From Nocardioides sp. zg-DK7169 (lineage in GTDB: Bacteria; Actinomycetota; Actinomycetes; Propionibacteriales; Nocardioidaceae): a stretch of DNA of 64,000 nt. Every line of letters starts with the position of its first letter. Positions within the stretch are counted from its first letter, which is position 1. The notes beneath the pieces are model-generated. The model made no database searches, was not told the DNA's origin, and saw only the letters and a list, made by a program, of their open reading frames with translations. The position numbers and the translations under genes are program-made. Shown here one piece after another: positions 8,784 to 17,307 of this stretch. The stretch covers positions 62,001 to 126,000 of the forward strand of contig NZ_JABJRA010000004.1 of assembly GCF_013155365.1 (NCBI RefSeq), given 5' to 3'.

Positions 8784-9080
8784 TCAGGGGCGCGGGTCGG
8801 TCCGGGTCCAGGGCTTCTCGTCGCGGCGGTGCCCGGTGCCGGCGAGGCACCTGCGACACACGGAGGTCACCTGGTCCGCGTCGCGCCCGGTCGCGGGCTG
8901 CACGTCGAGCCAGTCGATGTGGGAGAACCGGCCCAGCCTGGCCTTCTTGATCGGTACGCCGCACACCGTCTGGTTGGTGCCCGGCAGCCAGGCATGGACC
9001 TCGCCGGCCGGTGACCGGAAGCCGTCGGGGTCGATCCAGGAATCGGTGGCGGCCACGGCCGCCCGGACACGTCGGGGCAT
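8784..9080 (-). CDS. Conserved hypothetical protein with Cys motif
   Basis: A 98-residue protein of unknown function. The segment HAWLPGTNQTVCGVPI and a later VCRRCLAG supply three cysteines that could bind metal, with further histidines nearby. The pattern recalls small actinobacterial proteins with a 'HAWLPG...C' signature, but I cannot name a family. It is convergent with the secreted EEP gene and divergent from the hydrolase that follows. Confidence 0.65.
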   Translation of the reverse strand: MPRRVRAAVAATDSWIDPDGFRSPAGEVHAWLPGTNQTVCGVPIKKARLGRFSHIDWLDVQPATGRDADQVTSVCRRCLAGTGHRRDEKPWTRTDPRP

Positions 9081-9109
9081 GGCCGTGCGGTACCCACCCG
9101 CACACTGAG

Positions 9110-9778
9110 GTGGTGGACGCCTCGAGGGTCATCGCCGTACCCGGCCTCGGTCTGGGGGTCGAGTCGTGGCGCCCCGTGCTCGCCGAGTGGGGCGTGGGGG
9201 AGGAGCGGGTGCGGCTGCTGCCCGGCTACGGCCTGCCGGTCGGGCCGGAGGGCGTCCGGGCTCCCGCCGAGCTCGCCGTGGACCTCTGCGCGACGCTGAC
9301 GGGCCCGACCACGCTGCTCGGCCACTCGGCGAGCTGCCAGGTCCTCGCCCACGTCGCGCGCCTGCGTCCCGACCTCGTGGACGCCTTGGTGCTCGTCGGT
9401 CCGGCCACGGACCCGCGCGCCCGCTCCTGGCCGGCGCTGGCCGCGCTGTGGGTGCGGACCGCCGCGCACGAGGACCCGCGGCAGGTGCCGGTGCTCGTGC
9501 GCCAGTACCGGCGTACGACGCTGCGCTCCATGCGCGCCTCCATGGACGTGGCCCGGCGTGACGACCTCGCGGCGACCCTGGCCGCGGTCACGCGCCCCGT
9601 CGTGCTGGTGCGCGGCGCCCACGACCGGCTGGCCCGCCACGACTGGCTGCGCCACCTCGCCGACGGCGGGCCGGACCGACAGGTGGTCGAGATCGGGGGC
9701 GGTGCGCACATGGTGCCGATGACCCACCCCGGGCCCGTGGCGCGCGGGGCCGCGTCCGCCCTCAGCCGGCTGCGCTGA
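9110..9778 (+). CDS. Alpha/beta hydrolase (AB_hydrolase_6-like)
   Basis: A 222-residue hydrolase starting at one of two adjacent GTG codons (9110 or 9113). It has VIAVPGLGLGVESWRPV at the N-terminus, the nucleophile elbow GHSAS near residue 73, a conserved acidic turn RGAHDRLARHDW near residue 173, and a histidine in GGGAHMVPMTHP near residue 203. The substrate is unknown. No signal peptide is visible once translation starts at the GTG. Confidence 0.82.
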   Translation: MVDASRVIAVPGLGLGVESWRPVLAEWGVGEERVRLLPGYGLPVGPEGVRAPAELAVDLCATLTGPTTLLGHSASCQVLAHVARLRPDLVDALVLVGPATDPRARSWPALAALWVRTAAHEDPRQVPVLVRQYRRTTLRSMRASMDVARRDDLAATLAAVTRPVVLVRGAHDRLARHDWLRHLADGGPDRQVVEIGGGAHMVPMTHPGPVARGAASALSRLR

Positions 9779-9832
9779 CCCCGGCCGTGCTGACCCCGGC
9801 CGTGCTGACCCCGACCGTGCTGACTCCGACCG
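9771..9832. repeat. Short 15-bp tandem repeat between convergent genes
   Basis: The unit CCGGCCGTGCTGACC occurs at 9781-9795 and 9796-9810, with a variant at 9811-9825 and partial copies on each side. The first partial copy includes the end of the hydrolase gene. It is a minisatellite in the spacer between two convergent genes; no function is evident. Confidence 0.75.
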
Positions 9833-9856
9833 GGCCGACGCGCGACGCGCCGCCGC

Positions 9857-10534
9857 TCACGGGACGCGGTGGCCGTGGAAGGTCACCCGCCGGTGCAGCG
9901 TGAAACCGAGGCGCTCGTAGAGCTCGATGGCGCCCCGGTTGTCCTCGCTCGCGTGCAGGAAGGGCCGTTCCCCGCGCGCCAGGACCTGCCCGACCAGGTG
10001 GCGCACCAGCCGGCTCGCGTGCCCGCGTCCCTGCGCCTCGGGGGCGGTGCACACCGCGCTGATCTCGGTCCACCCCGGCGGCCGGAGCCGTTCGCCGGCC
10101 ATCGCCACGAGGCGTCCGGCGTCGCGGACCCCGACGTACGTCCCCATCTCGACGGTCCGCTCCCAGAACGGCCCCGGGTGCGTGCGGTCGACCAGCGCGA
10201 GCATCTCCGGGACGTCCGCAGTGCCGAGGCGCACGACGTCCGCGTCCCGGACGGGCGGTACGGCGGTGGGGCCGACCATCTGCACGCCCGCCATCGCGAA
10301 GACCGGCTCCCAGCCGGCCGGCGGCCGCACCGGGGCGCTGAACAGGTCGGCGAACCCGCCGCTGCCCAGCAGGGCGGCCAGGTCGTCCCAGTCGGCGCGC
10401 TCCGGCCGGGGCGGTACGGCGACGAAGGTGGCGACGTCCGGCCGGTAGGCCAGGGCGCGCCCGCGCCGGCGGGCCAGCGGGGCGTGGCGCCCGCGCAGCG
10501 AGGCGGCGACGGGGTCGTCGGGAGGACCGGACAC
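9857..10534 (-). CDS. GNAT-family N-acetyltransferase
   Basis: A 225-residue protein. The C-terminal half carries the GNAT core: ISAVCTAPEAQGRGHASRLVRHLVGQVL is the beta4/acetyl-CoA pyrophosphate loop (consensus Q/RxxGxG/A), followed by LHASEDNRGAIELYERLGF. The N-terminal 100 residues are less conserved and may be a degenerate second fold. GTG at 10534 was chosen because upstream codons are low-complexity and family members begin near here. The acceptor is unknown. Confidence 0.83.
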   Translation of the reverse strand: MSGPPDDPVAASLRGRHAPLARRRGRALAYRPDVATFVAVPPRPERADWDDLAALLGSGGFADLFSAPVRPPAGWEPVFAMAGVQMVGPTAVPPVRDADVVRLGTADVPEMLALVDRTHPGPFWERTVEMGTYVGVRDAGRLVAMAGERLRPPGWTEISAVCTAPEAQGRGHASRLVRHLVGQVLARGERPFLHASEDNRGAIELYERLGFTLHRRVTFHGHRVP

Positions 10535-10647
10535 CGCCCCAGCATCCCGTGCGGCCTCCGGGCCCGGGTCGCCGGACCGCGCCAGACCACCCGGACCACA
10601 TCGCGAGCGAGCGCGTCGCCGGTCCGTGGTGACGCGATCATGGGGCC

Positions 10648-11958
10648 ATGACCTCCCGCGAGACCGCTGACAGCACCGCCCCACGGACCGGCGCCGACGC
10701 CCTGCCTCTGGCGGGGGTCCGGGTCGTCGAGCTCGGCAACTACATCGCCGCGCCGACCGCCGCGCGGATGCTCGCCGACTTCGGCGCCGAGGTCATCAAG
10801 GTCGAGCGGCCTCGGACCGGCGACGAGCTGCGCAACTGGCGCCTGTACGCCGGGGACACCTCGATGCTCTACCGCACCATCAACCGCGGGAAGCGGTCGA
10901 TCGAGCTCGACCTGCGCTCCGAGCAGGGCCGCGAGACGGTGCTCGACCTGGTCGCGGTCTCCGACGTCCTGATCGAGAACTTCCGCCCCGGCACCCTGGA
11001 CGCGTGGGGGCTGGGCGCCGACGTGCTCGCCGCCCGGAACCCCGAGCTGGTCGTGTCCCGGATCTCCGCGTTCGGCCAGACCGGCCCGATGTCGCAGCGC
11101 CCCGGCTTCGCGGCGGTCGCGGAGGCCTACGGCGGGATGCGCGAGCTGGTCGGCGAGAGCGACCGGCCGCCGTCGCGCGTCGGGGTCTCGATCGGGGACT
11201 CCATCGCGGGGCTCTACGCCGCGTTCGGCGTCGTGATGTCGCTGTTCGACCGAGACCGGCGGCGCGGGCGGGGCGACCGTGCGTGGGCGCCCACCGAGCG
11301 CCAGGTCGACGTCGCGCTGCACGAGGCGGTGTTCTCGATGATGGAGTCGCTGCTGCCCGACTACTCCGCCCACGGCGTGCTGCGGGCCCGCGCCGGCGGC
11401 CGGATGGAGGGGATCGCGCCGTCCAACGCCTACACCTGCGCGGGCGGTGAGTCGGTCGTCATCGCCGGCAACGGCGACTCGATCTACGGCCGGTTCATGG
11501 AGGCGATCGGGCGCCCCGACCTCGCCACCCAGCCCGACCTCGTGACCAACGCCGGGCGCTGGGCGCGCCGCGACGAGATCGACGACGCGATCAACGCCTG
11601 GACCGGCGCCCGCGACCGCGCGGAGGTGCTGCGGGTGCTCGACGCCGCCGGGGTGCCGGCCGGGCCGATCTACACGGCCGAGGACATCGTCGAGGACGAG
11701 CAGTACCTCGCCCGGGACATGGTCCAGCACCTGCCCGTCGACGTGGCCGGTTCCACCGTCGAGGTCGCCTTCCCGGGCATCGTGCCGCTCCTGGGCGAGC
11801 GCTCGGTGCCGGTCAGCGCCCCCGGCCCCGACCTCGGCGCCGACACCCACGCCGTGGTCGTCGACCTCCTCGGCCGGAGCAGCTGCCCGTGCCGCGACTG
11901 CGCCGCGGCCGCCTCGGCCGCCGAGGCCGGGCAGGAGCGGGTCGCGCCCCGCGGCTAG
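10648..11958 (+). CDS. CaiB/BaiF-family CoA transferase (family III)
   Basis: A 436-residue family III CoA transferase. It opens with LPLAGVRVVELGNYIAAPTAARMLADFGAEVIKVERP, then ENFRPGTLDAWGLGADVL, and VSRISAFGQTGPMSQRPGFAAVAEAYGGM. In this family an aspartate about 170 residues in is the acyl acceptor; SIGDSIAGLYAAF supplies it here. The C-terminal tail carries an extra CPCRDCAAAA cysteine cluster beyond the usual fold, which is unusual. The enzyme moves CoA between organic acids; the substrate cannot be read from context. Confidence 0.92.
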   Translation: MTSRETADSTAPRTGADALPLAGVRVVELGNYIAAPTAARMLADFGAEVIKVERPRTGDELRNWRLYAGDTSMLYRTINRGKRSIELDLRSEQGRETVLDLVAVSDVLIENFRPGTLDAWGLGADVLAARNPELVVSRISAFGQTGPMSQRPGFAAVAEAYGGMRELVGESDRPPSRVGVSIGDSIAGLYAAFGVVMSLFDRDRRRGRGDRAWAPTERQVDVALHEAVFSMMESLLPDYSAHGVLRARAGGRMEGIAPSNAYTCAGGESVVIAGNGDSIYGRFMEAIGRPDLATQPDLVTNAGRWARRDEIDDAINAWTGARDRAEVLRVLDAAGVPAGPIYTAEDIVEDEQYLARDMVQHLPVDVAGSTVEVAFPGIVPLLGERSVPVSAPGPDLGADTHAVVVDLLGRSSCPCRDCAAAASAAEAGQERVAPRG

Positions 11959-12007
11959 CGGCACCGCACGTCGCCCCGGACCGTCCGCGTTCCCCAGCCT
12001 TCGGGGC

Positions 12008-12601
12008 TCAGAGACCGCCTTGGCGCCGCAGCGACTCGCACGCGGCGTCGTACGTCGCGACCAGCCCGGGTCCCGAGGGATCGGCCGCCCACTGGTCCAG
12101 CGCGACCCGGACCACCGCCGCCGTGCGCACCAGCGCGACGCGCACGGTCAGCGGGTCCAGGCCGAGCGTCTCGGTGAGGGTCGCCTGGGCGCGGGCCAGC
12201 CGCTCCTCGTCGACCGCGATCGCCGCGAGCAGCAGCTTCGGCTCGTGCGCGACGAGCCGCCACTGGCGCAGGGTGTCGCGCCCGACGCCGTCGCGGCCGT
12301 CCTCGATGGCCGCGAGGGTGTCGCGCGACATCGCCGACAGCTGCGGCACGAGGGGCTCGCCCGGGCGCAGCGCGATCAGGGCCTCGTCGTAGGTGCGCTC
12401 GACGGCCGGATCGGGCAGGAGGGCGGCGCGCTCCTTGCTGACGGCGTAGCGGAAGACGGTGCGCGGTGACACGCCCGCCGCGTGGGCGATGTCCTCGACC
12501 GTGGTCCCGTCGACCCCGCGCTCCTCGAACAGCGCGAGCGCGGCCTCACGGATCTCGCGCTCCGTCTGGTGGCGCCGACGGTCCTGCAGGGCCTCGGTCA
12601 T
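12008..12601 (-). CDS. TetR-family repressor, divergent from an MFS pump
   Basis: A 197-residue regulator with a clear TetR DNA-binding domain (residues 10-60): REIREAALALFEERGVDGTTVEDIAHAAGVSPRTVFRYAVSKE. The C-terminal ligand domain is generic. The start ATG lies 6 nt downstream of a TAGGCT -10 box on the minus strand, implying a leaderless mRNA. It is divergent from the multidrug-type MFS gene, the usual repressor-pump arrangement. Confidence 0.9.
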   Translation of the reverse strand: MTEALQDRRRHQTEREIREAALALFEERGVDGTTVEDIAHAAGVSPRTVFRYAVSKERAALLPDPAVERTYDEALIALRPGEPLVPQLSAMSRDTLAAIEDGRDGVGRDTLRQWRLVAHEPKLLLAAIAVDEERLARAQATLTETLGLDPLTVRVALVRTAAVVRVALDQWAADPSGPGLVATYDAACESLRRQGGL

Positions 12602-12607
12602 GAGATC

Positions 12608-12646
12608 AGCCTAGCGGGGAACAACGACACTTGCTGTCGCGTTGAC
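12608..12646. promoter_or_regulatory. TetR/MFS intergenic promoter and operator
   Basis: A minus-strand -10 box TAGGCT (12613-12608) lies 6 nt before the TetR start. The palindrome CGACACTTGCTGTCG (12625-12639, 5-bp arms) next to TTGACA (12642-12647, plus-strand -35 candidate for the MFS gene) is a plausible TetR operator. Confidence 0.55.
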
Positions 12647-12691
12647 ACAGACTGCCACCACGGCATCCGCTGCCGCACGACCAGGAGAACC

Positions 12692-14146
12692 ATGACGTCG
12701 CCCGCCACCACGGCACCCACGGACCACTCGGCTCCGTCCCTCCCGCCCGACCTGCGAGTGGGGCCGCTCATCGCCCTGCTGGTCGGCTCGGCGTTCGTCC
12801 TCATCCTCAACGAGACGATCATGAGCGTCGCGCTGCCGGAGCTGATGAGGGAGTTCTCGGTCGCCGCGACGAGCGCCCAGTGGCTGACCACGGCGTTCCT
12901 GCTGACGATGGCGATCGTCATCCCGGTGACCGGCTACCTGCTGCGACGCTTCACCCTGCGCCAGGTCTTCCTGGCCGCGATGATCTCCTTCGTCATCGGT
13001 ACGGCGCTCGCCGGCGCGGCGCCGACGTTCGAGGTCCTGGTCCTCGCCCGGGTCATCCAGGCGGTCGGCACCGCGCTCGTGATGCCGCTGCTGATGACGA
13101 CCATCCTCACCGTCGTCGAGCCCGCGCGGCGCGGCCGGATGATGGGCACGATGTCCATCGTCATCTCCGTCGCCCCCGCCATCGGGCCCACGGTGTCGGG
13201 CGTCATCCTCGACCGGCTCGACTGGCGGTGGATGTTCTGGATCGTCCTCCCGTTCGCGCTCCTCGCCCTCGGGCTCGGCGCGGCGTGGGTCCGCAACGTC
13301 ACCGAGCCGGTGCGCTCCCGGATCGACGTGCCCTCCGTGGCGCTCTCCGCCTTCGCCTTCGGTGGCCTCATCTACGGGCTCAGCAGCATCGGGGAGTCCG
13401 CCGCCGGCCATGCGCCGGTGGCGCCGTGGATCCCGCTCACGATCGGTGCCGCGGCGCTCGGGCTCTTCGTCTGGCGCCAGCTCGCGCTGCGTGATCGCGC
13501 GCTGCTCGACCTGCGAGCCTTCGCCAGCAGCACCTTCGCGATCGCCGTCGTCCTGGTCGCCGTGAGCATGATGGCGCTGTTCGGCTCCCTCATCCTGCTC
13601 CCGATCTACCTCCAGTCCGTCCTCGGCCTCTCCACCCTGGACTCGGGCCTGATGCTGCTGCCCGGCGGGCTGGCGATGGGTCTGCTGGCGCCCGTCGTCG
13701 GCCGGGTCTACGACCGCGTCGGGCCGCGCCCGCTCGTCGTCCCGGGCGCGGCCATCTCCTCCGTCGCGCTGTGGTCGATGACGACCTTCGGCACCGGCAC
13801 GAGTCAGGGGACGGTCGTGGCCGTCCACGTGCTGCTCAGCGTCGGCCTCGCGCTGATGCTCACCCCGCTGATGACCTCGGCGCTGGGATCGCTCCCGCAG
13901 CACCTCTACGCCCACGGCAGCGCCATCGTCTCGACGCTCCAGCAGGTCGCCGGCGCCGCGGGCACTGCCATCTTCATCACCGTGATGACCCGCGGCCAGG
14001 TCGCCGGCGCCGAGGACGGTCTCTCGCTCGTCGACGCCACCGCCGACGGGATCCATGCCGCCTTCCTGTACGGCGGCGTCATCTCGGCGATCGCGGTCGT
14101 GATCGCGTTCGCCGTACGACGCCCCGCGGTGCCCACGCCCTCCTGA
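12692..14146 (+). CDS. MFS drug-efflux transporter, DHA2 (EmrB/QacA) family
   Basis: A 484-residue transporter with about 14 hydrophobic segments. DHA2 signatures include FVLILNETIMSVALPELM in TM1, SAQWLTTAFLLTMAIVIPVTGYL in TM2, the RVIQAVGTALVMPLLMT segment (motif related to D1/C) and SVAPAIGPTVSGVILDRLDWRWMFWI (motif C region). The start at 12692 follows AGGAGAA with 5-nt spacing. Probably exports toxic organic compounds by proton antiport under control of the divergent TetR. Confidence 0.92.
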   Translation: MTSPATTAPTDHSAPSLPPDLRVGPLIALLVGSAFVLILNETIMSVALPELMREFSVAATSAQWLTTAFLLTMAIVIPVTGYLLRRFTLRQVFLAAMISFVIGTALAGAAPTFEVLVLARVIQAVGTALVMPLLMTTILTVVEPARRGRMMGTMSIVISVAPAIGPTVSGVILDRLDWRWMFWIVLPFALLALGLGAAWVRNVTEPVRSRIDVPSVALSAFAFGGLIYGLSSIGESAAGHAPVAPWIPLTIGAAALGLFVWRQLALRDRALLDLRAFASSTFAIAVVLVAVSMMALFGSLILLPIYLQSVLGLSTLDSGLMLLPGGLAMGLLAPVVGRVYDRVGPRPLVVPGAAISSVALWSMTTFGTGTSQGTVVAVHVLLSVGLALMLTPLMTSALGSLPQHLYAHGSAIVSTLQQVAGAAGTAIFITVMTRGQVAGAEDGLSLVDATADGIHAAFLYGGVISAIAVVIAFAVRRPAVPTPS

Positions 14147-14164
14147 GGGGATCGGCGGCTCGGC

Positions 14165-15202
14165 TCAAGGCAGCACCAGCGGCAGGTCGAAGAACGCGAG
14201 GTGCCGCGGCCCGAACGTGGTGATGGCGGTGATCTCGCCGCCGGCGACGGTGATCACGTCCAGGCCCTGGGCGCGGTGCTCGCCGCTCATCTCGCGGGTC
14301 TCCTCCGCGGAGGGGCGCTGGACGTAGTGGGCGAGGGCGGGCTGGCGGTTGGCCCAGGTCAGGACCGAGCGCCGCTCGCCCTGGTAGCGCTCCGAGGTGG
14401 GGTCGAGGTCCCGCGCGGTGAGCGTCATCAGGGCGGCGCGCCCCGCCAGCCAGTCCTGCTGCGACGGGATGGTCTGCTGCACGTCCGCGGCCAGGAGGTC
14501 GGCGATCCCCTGGAGGTCGGCGCGCTCGTGGGCCTCGGCGAGACGGCGTACGAGCGCGAGCTCCTCCGCACCGGGTTCCGCGCCCGCGGTGGGCTTCTCG
14601 TGCTCCGGCGCCAGGTTCACCCTCATGCTCAGCCGCGCCCGCTGCAGGGCGCTGGCCACCGAGGTGACGCCCCGGTCGAGCAGCGCCGAGGTGTCGTTGG
14701 TCGACCACCCGAGGACGTCGCGCAGGACGAGCACCGCGCGCTGCCACGGGGAGAGCTGCTGGAGGGCCACGACGAACGCCAGCTCGATGGTCTCCCGCGG
14801 CGCCGGGTCGGCGCCGGGCTCGCCGTCGGCTGGTGCGGCGGCGTCGAGCAGCCGGTCCGGGTACGGCTCCAGCCAGCCCACCGCCAGCGGCGGTCGGGCA
14901 CCGGGTGACTCCACCAGCGGCGGCCGGAGGTAGCGGGTGACCCGCCGGTTCTCGCGGTCCAGGAGGTCCAGGCAGGCCAGGGTGGCGACCTTGTGCAGCC
15001 AGGCCCGCAGGGACGGCTCGGCGCGCAGGGTCCCGCGCCGTCGCCACGCTCTGAGGAACGTCTCCTGCACCAGGTCCTCGGCGTCGTGGAACGAGCCGAG
15101 CAGCCGGTAGCAGTGCACCCGCAGCTCGTGGCGGTGCGTCTCGACGGCGGCCGCGAAGGCCTCGGGCTCACCCACCAGCGTGGCGACCGACTCCTCGTCC
15201 AT
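14165..15202 (-). CDS. ECF sigma factor with SnoaL-like C-terminal domain (SigX5/ECF-type)
   Basis: A 345-residue RNA polymerase sigma factor. Region 2 is HRHELRVHCYRLLGSFHDAEDLVQETFLRAWRRR (about residues 23-56). Region 4 is ALQQLSPWQRAVLVLRDVLGWSTNDTSALLDRGVTSVASALQRAR (about residues 150-195). The last 130 residues form a SnoaL-like/NTF2 domain, as in families annotated 'sigma-70 factor, TIGR02960', where it modulates activity instead of an anti-sigma factor. No anti-sigma gene is adjacent. The start is fixed by AGGAGGGG 4 nt upstream. Confidence 0.9.
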   Translation of the reverse strand: MDEESVATLVGEPEAFAAAVETHRHELRVHCYRLLGSFHDAEDLVQETFLRAWRRRGTLRAEPSLRAWLHKVATLACLDLLDRENRRVTRYLRPPLVESPGARPPLAVGWLEPYPDRLLDAAAPADGEPGADPAPRETIELAFVVALQQLSPWQRAVLVLRDVLGWSTNDTSALLDRGVTSVASALQRARLSMRVNLAPEHEKPTAGAEPGAEELALVRRLAEAHERADLQGIADLLAADVQQTIPSQQDWLAGRAALMTLTARDLDPTSERYQGERRSVLTWANRQPALAHYVQRPSAEETREMSGEHRAQGLDVITVAGGEITAITTFGPRHLAFFDLPLVLP

Positions 15203-15303
15203 GCTGCCCCTCCTGGAGCTCGTGCCGGACCGTGGCCCCGGGGGGCGATCGTATGGCCGTCCGCCCCACGGGGGACAGGCCGCCGGGGAGGCGGTGGACG
15301 GGC

Positions 15304-16524
15304 TCAGGTCCTCCCGACGCTCCGGGCCTCTGCGCCCGGCTCGGCCGGGGCCGCGTCGAGCGCGGGGGCCGGGGGAGGGGGGAGCCGGCGGCGCCCCCCG
15401 CACGCGGCCGCGAGCACGGCGGCGAGCGCGGCAAGCAGGAACGTCGCCGACAGGTCGGCGCGCGCGGAGATCGCGCCCCCCGCCGACGACCCGGCCGCCT
15501 GGCCCACCACGAGGGTGATGAAGACGACGGAGGTGCCCGCGGCGGCCCGGGTCGGGACGAGGCGCGCGGTCCAGGCGATCAGGGCCGAGGTCGCCGCGAC
15601 GAAGCCCCACCCGAAGACCGCGCACGCGAGGACGGTCAGCGCCAGCGGGCCGGGCGCGATCAGTCCCGCCGTCGCGAGGGCGGCGACCAGGGTGGTCAGC
15701 AACCAGGCGCGCGGTGCCGGAAGCGCGCTCAGCCGGCGCGCGGTCAGCACCGTCGCCGTGCCGCCGACGCCGATGCCGATCCACGCGAGGATCGAGCCGG
15801 AGTCGCTGGCGCCGGCGGCGACCAGATGGGCCCGCCCGTAGGTCCACACCGCGGACGAGGCGCCGCCGAGCAGCAGCGCGCCCGTGGCGGGAAGACCGAG
15901 CGCCGGCAGCCACCGGGTCCCGCCGCCGGCGGCGGTGGTCGGCTCCTCGACCGGGGTCGGGCGCGGCCGGTCGAGGAGCAGGACGCAGAGCCCGGCCGCG
16001 GCCGTGAGCGCCGCGCTCACCGCGAAGCCGAGCCGCCACTGGGTGAGCACCAGGGCCAGCAGGCCGGCGCCGACCAGGCCGGGGCCGGTACCGCTGTTGA
16101 CCACGGCCTGGGCGCGGTCCCGTCGGGCGGTGGGGATGTTGCGCGCCACGACCGCCACCATCCCGGGTGAGGCGAGTCCGGCGCCGGCCGAGGCGAGGAT
16201 CGCCGACGGCACCAGGAGCGCCATCCCGGGGGCGAGCGCCATGCCGAGCGCGCCGAACGACGCCGTGCCCCACGCGCCGACCACGAGCAGCCGCGCCCGG
16301 CCGGGCGCGAGCAGTCCCACCAGCGCTCCCGCGCAGTAGGCGGCCGAGGCCCCCGAGGACACGTAGCCCGCGACGGCGGAGCCCATCGACACCGAGGCCT
16401 GGATGTCGGGCAGGAACAGCCCGTAGGCCAGCCGCACCAGCCCGTAGGTCCCGGCGATCAGGCAGATGCCCGCGAGGACCAGGGCGGTCTCCCGATCGGG
16501 CCGCCACGAAAACGCTCGTTTCAC
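15304..16524 (-). CDS. MFS transporter (YbfB/YjiJ- or CynX-like)
   Basis: A 406-residue membrane protein with about 12 hydrophobic segments. TM1 is LVLAGICLIAGTYGLVRLAYGLFLPDIQ, and several Gly/Ala-rich helices follow. The substrate is unknown. Its GTG start lies 8 nt downstream of the minus-strand -10 TATAGG, so the mRNA appears leaderless. It is divergent from a TetR gene that shares an overlapping promoter and probably controls it. Confidence 0.85.
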   Translation of the reverse strand: MKRAFSWRPDRETALVLAGICLIAGTYGLVRLAYGLFLPDIQASVSMGSAVAGYVSSGASAAYCAGALVGLLAPGRARLLVVGAWGTASFGALGMALAPGMALLVPSAILASAGAGLASPGMVAVVARNIPTARRDRAQAVVNSGTGPGLVGAGLLALVLTQWRLGFAVSAALTAAAGLCVLLLDRPRPTPVEEPTTAAGGGTRWLPALGLPATGALLLGGASSAVWTYGRAHLVAAGASDSGSILAWIGIGVGGTATVLTARRLSALPAPRAWLLTTLVAALATAGLIAPGPLALTVLACAVFGWGFVAATSALIAWTARLVPTRAAAGTSVVFITLVVGQAAGSSAGGAISARADLSATFLLAALAAVLAAACGGRRRLPPPPAPALDAAPAEPGAEARSVGRT

Positions 16525-16532
16525 TTTGCCAA

Positions 16533-16540
16533 CCTATAGT
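16533..16540. promoter_or_regulatory. Overlapping divergent -10 boxes, both for leaderless mRNAs
   Basis: On the plus strand TATAGT (16535-16540) ends 7 nt before the TetR GTG at 16548. On the minus strand TATAGG (16538-16533) ends 8 nt before the MFS GTG at 16524. The two -10 elements overlap by 4 bp, so polymerase can occupy only one at a time. TetR binding here would silence both. Confidence 0.6.
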
Positions 16541-16547
16541 TCAGGAG

Positions 16548-17135
16548 GTGAGCACCCGCGAATCCACCCGGACCCGGCTCCTGGACGCCATCGACGAGGT
16601 GGTCTTCGCCGCGGGCGACGCCACGGCGCCGGTGGACCGGATCCTGGAGCGGGCGGGCGTGTCGCCGGCGACGCTGTACCGGGCGTACGCCAGCAAGGAC
16701 GAGCTCGTCGCCGCGGCCCTCGACCGGCGGCACCGCGAGTGGCTGGAGGTCTGGGACGCGGCGGTGGCGCGCGCCGACACCGACCGTGCCCGGTTGCTGG
16801 CGGTCTTCGACGCGCTCGAGGACTTCCGGGCGCGCGCGAGCGGCGCCCGGTGGTGCGCCTTCCTCGGGACCGCCGCCGGGTACGCCGACCCGCCGCCGAC
16901 CCTGGCCGAGGCCTTGCGTCAGGAGTCCGGCGCGCTGCGCGCCCGGCTGCGCGAGCTCGCCGAGCCGGTCGCCGGGCCAGGGGCGGCCGCGCTCGCCGAG
17001 GCCCTGGTGCTCGTCTACTCCGGCGACCTCGCGATGCGGCTGCGTCCCGATGGCCCCGAGCCGGTCCCGGGACTCGCCCGGCAGGTCGCGGCGCTGCTCG
17101 TCGAGCACGCCGAGCACGCCGAGCACCTGCGGTAG
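16548..17135 (+). CDS. TetR/AcrR-family regulator
   Basis: A 195-residue regulator. The N-terminal HTH reads TRLLDAIDEVVFAAGDATAPVDRILERAGVSPATLYRAYASKDELVAAAL, canonical for TetR. GTG at 16548 is directly preceded by AGGAG with no spacing, which would be poor for ribosome binding. The -10 box 7 nt upstream suggests a leaderless transcript instead. Probable repressor of the divergent MFS gene. Confidence 0.87.
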   Translation: MSTRESTRTRLLDAIDEVVFAAGDATAPVDRILERAGVSPATLYRAYASKDELVAAALDRRHREWLEVWDAAVARADTDRARLLAVFDALEDFRARASGARWCAFLGTAAGYADPPPTLAEALRQESGALRARLRELAEPVAGPGAAALAEALVLVYSGDLAMRLRPDGPEPVPGLARQVAALLVEHAEHAEHLR

Positions 17136-17230
17136 GCGGCCGTCGTGGCGCCAGGGGGCGCGTCCCGACCGCGCGACGAGAGAATAAGTCGATGTCTTTA
17201 GTTGACTTCGGGGTGGCGCTGCATCAAACT

Positions 17231-17246
17231 GCATACAGTTGTATGC
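17231..17246. promoter_or_regulatory. Palindrome upstream of the thiM-like operon (GntR-type operator candidate)
   Basis: GCATAC-AGTT-GTATGC is a perfect 6-bp-arm palindrome lying 62 bp before the thiM-like start and downstream of a TTGACT hexamer (17202-17207). FCD-type GntR regulators commonly bind GTATAC/TGTATA-like palindromes. A GntR-FCD gene closes this operon, so it is the likely ligand; that link is inference. Confidence 0.55.
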
Positions 17247-17307
17247 GTAGGTGCGAGGCGGTTGCCTCGGTGCCGCGCCACCCACCGTCGCGAGGAGCAC
17301 GAAGCAC

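Noticed and set aside
9771-9832. 15-bp repeats as a regulatory operator array
   Set aside because: They lie between convergent gene ends where no promoter is expected; more likely a neutral minisatellite.
17136-17307. TPP riboswitch before the thiM-like gene
   Set aside because: The CUGAGA and ACCUGA core elements of the THI box are absent; the region instead shows a DNA palindrome.
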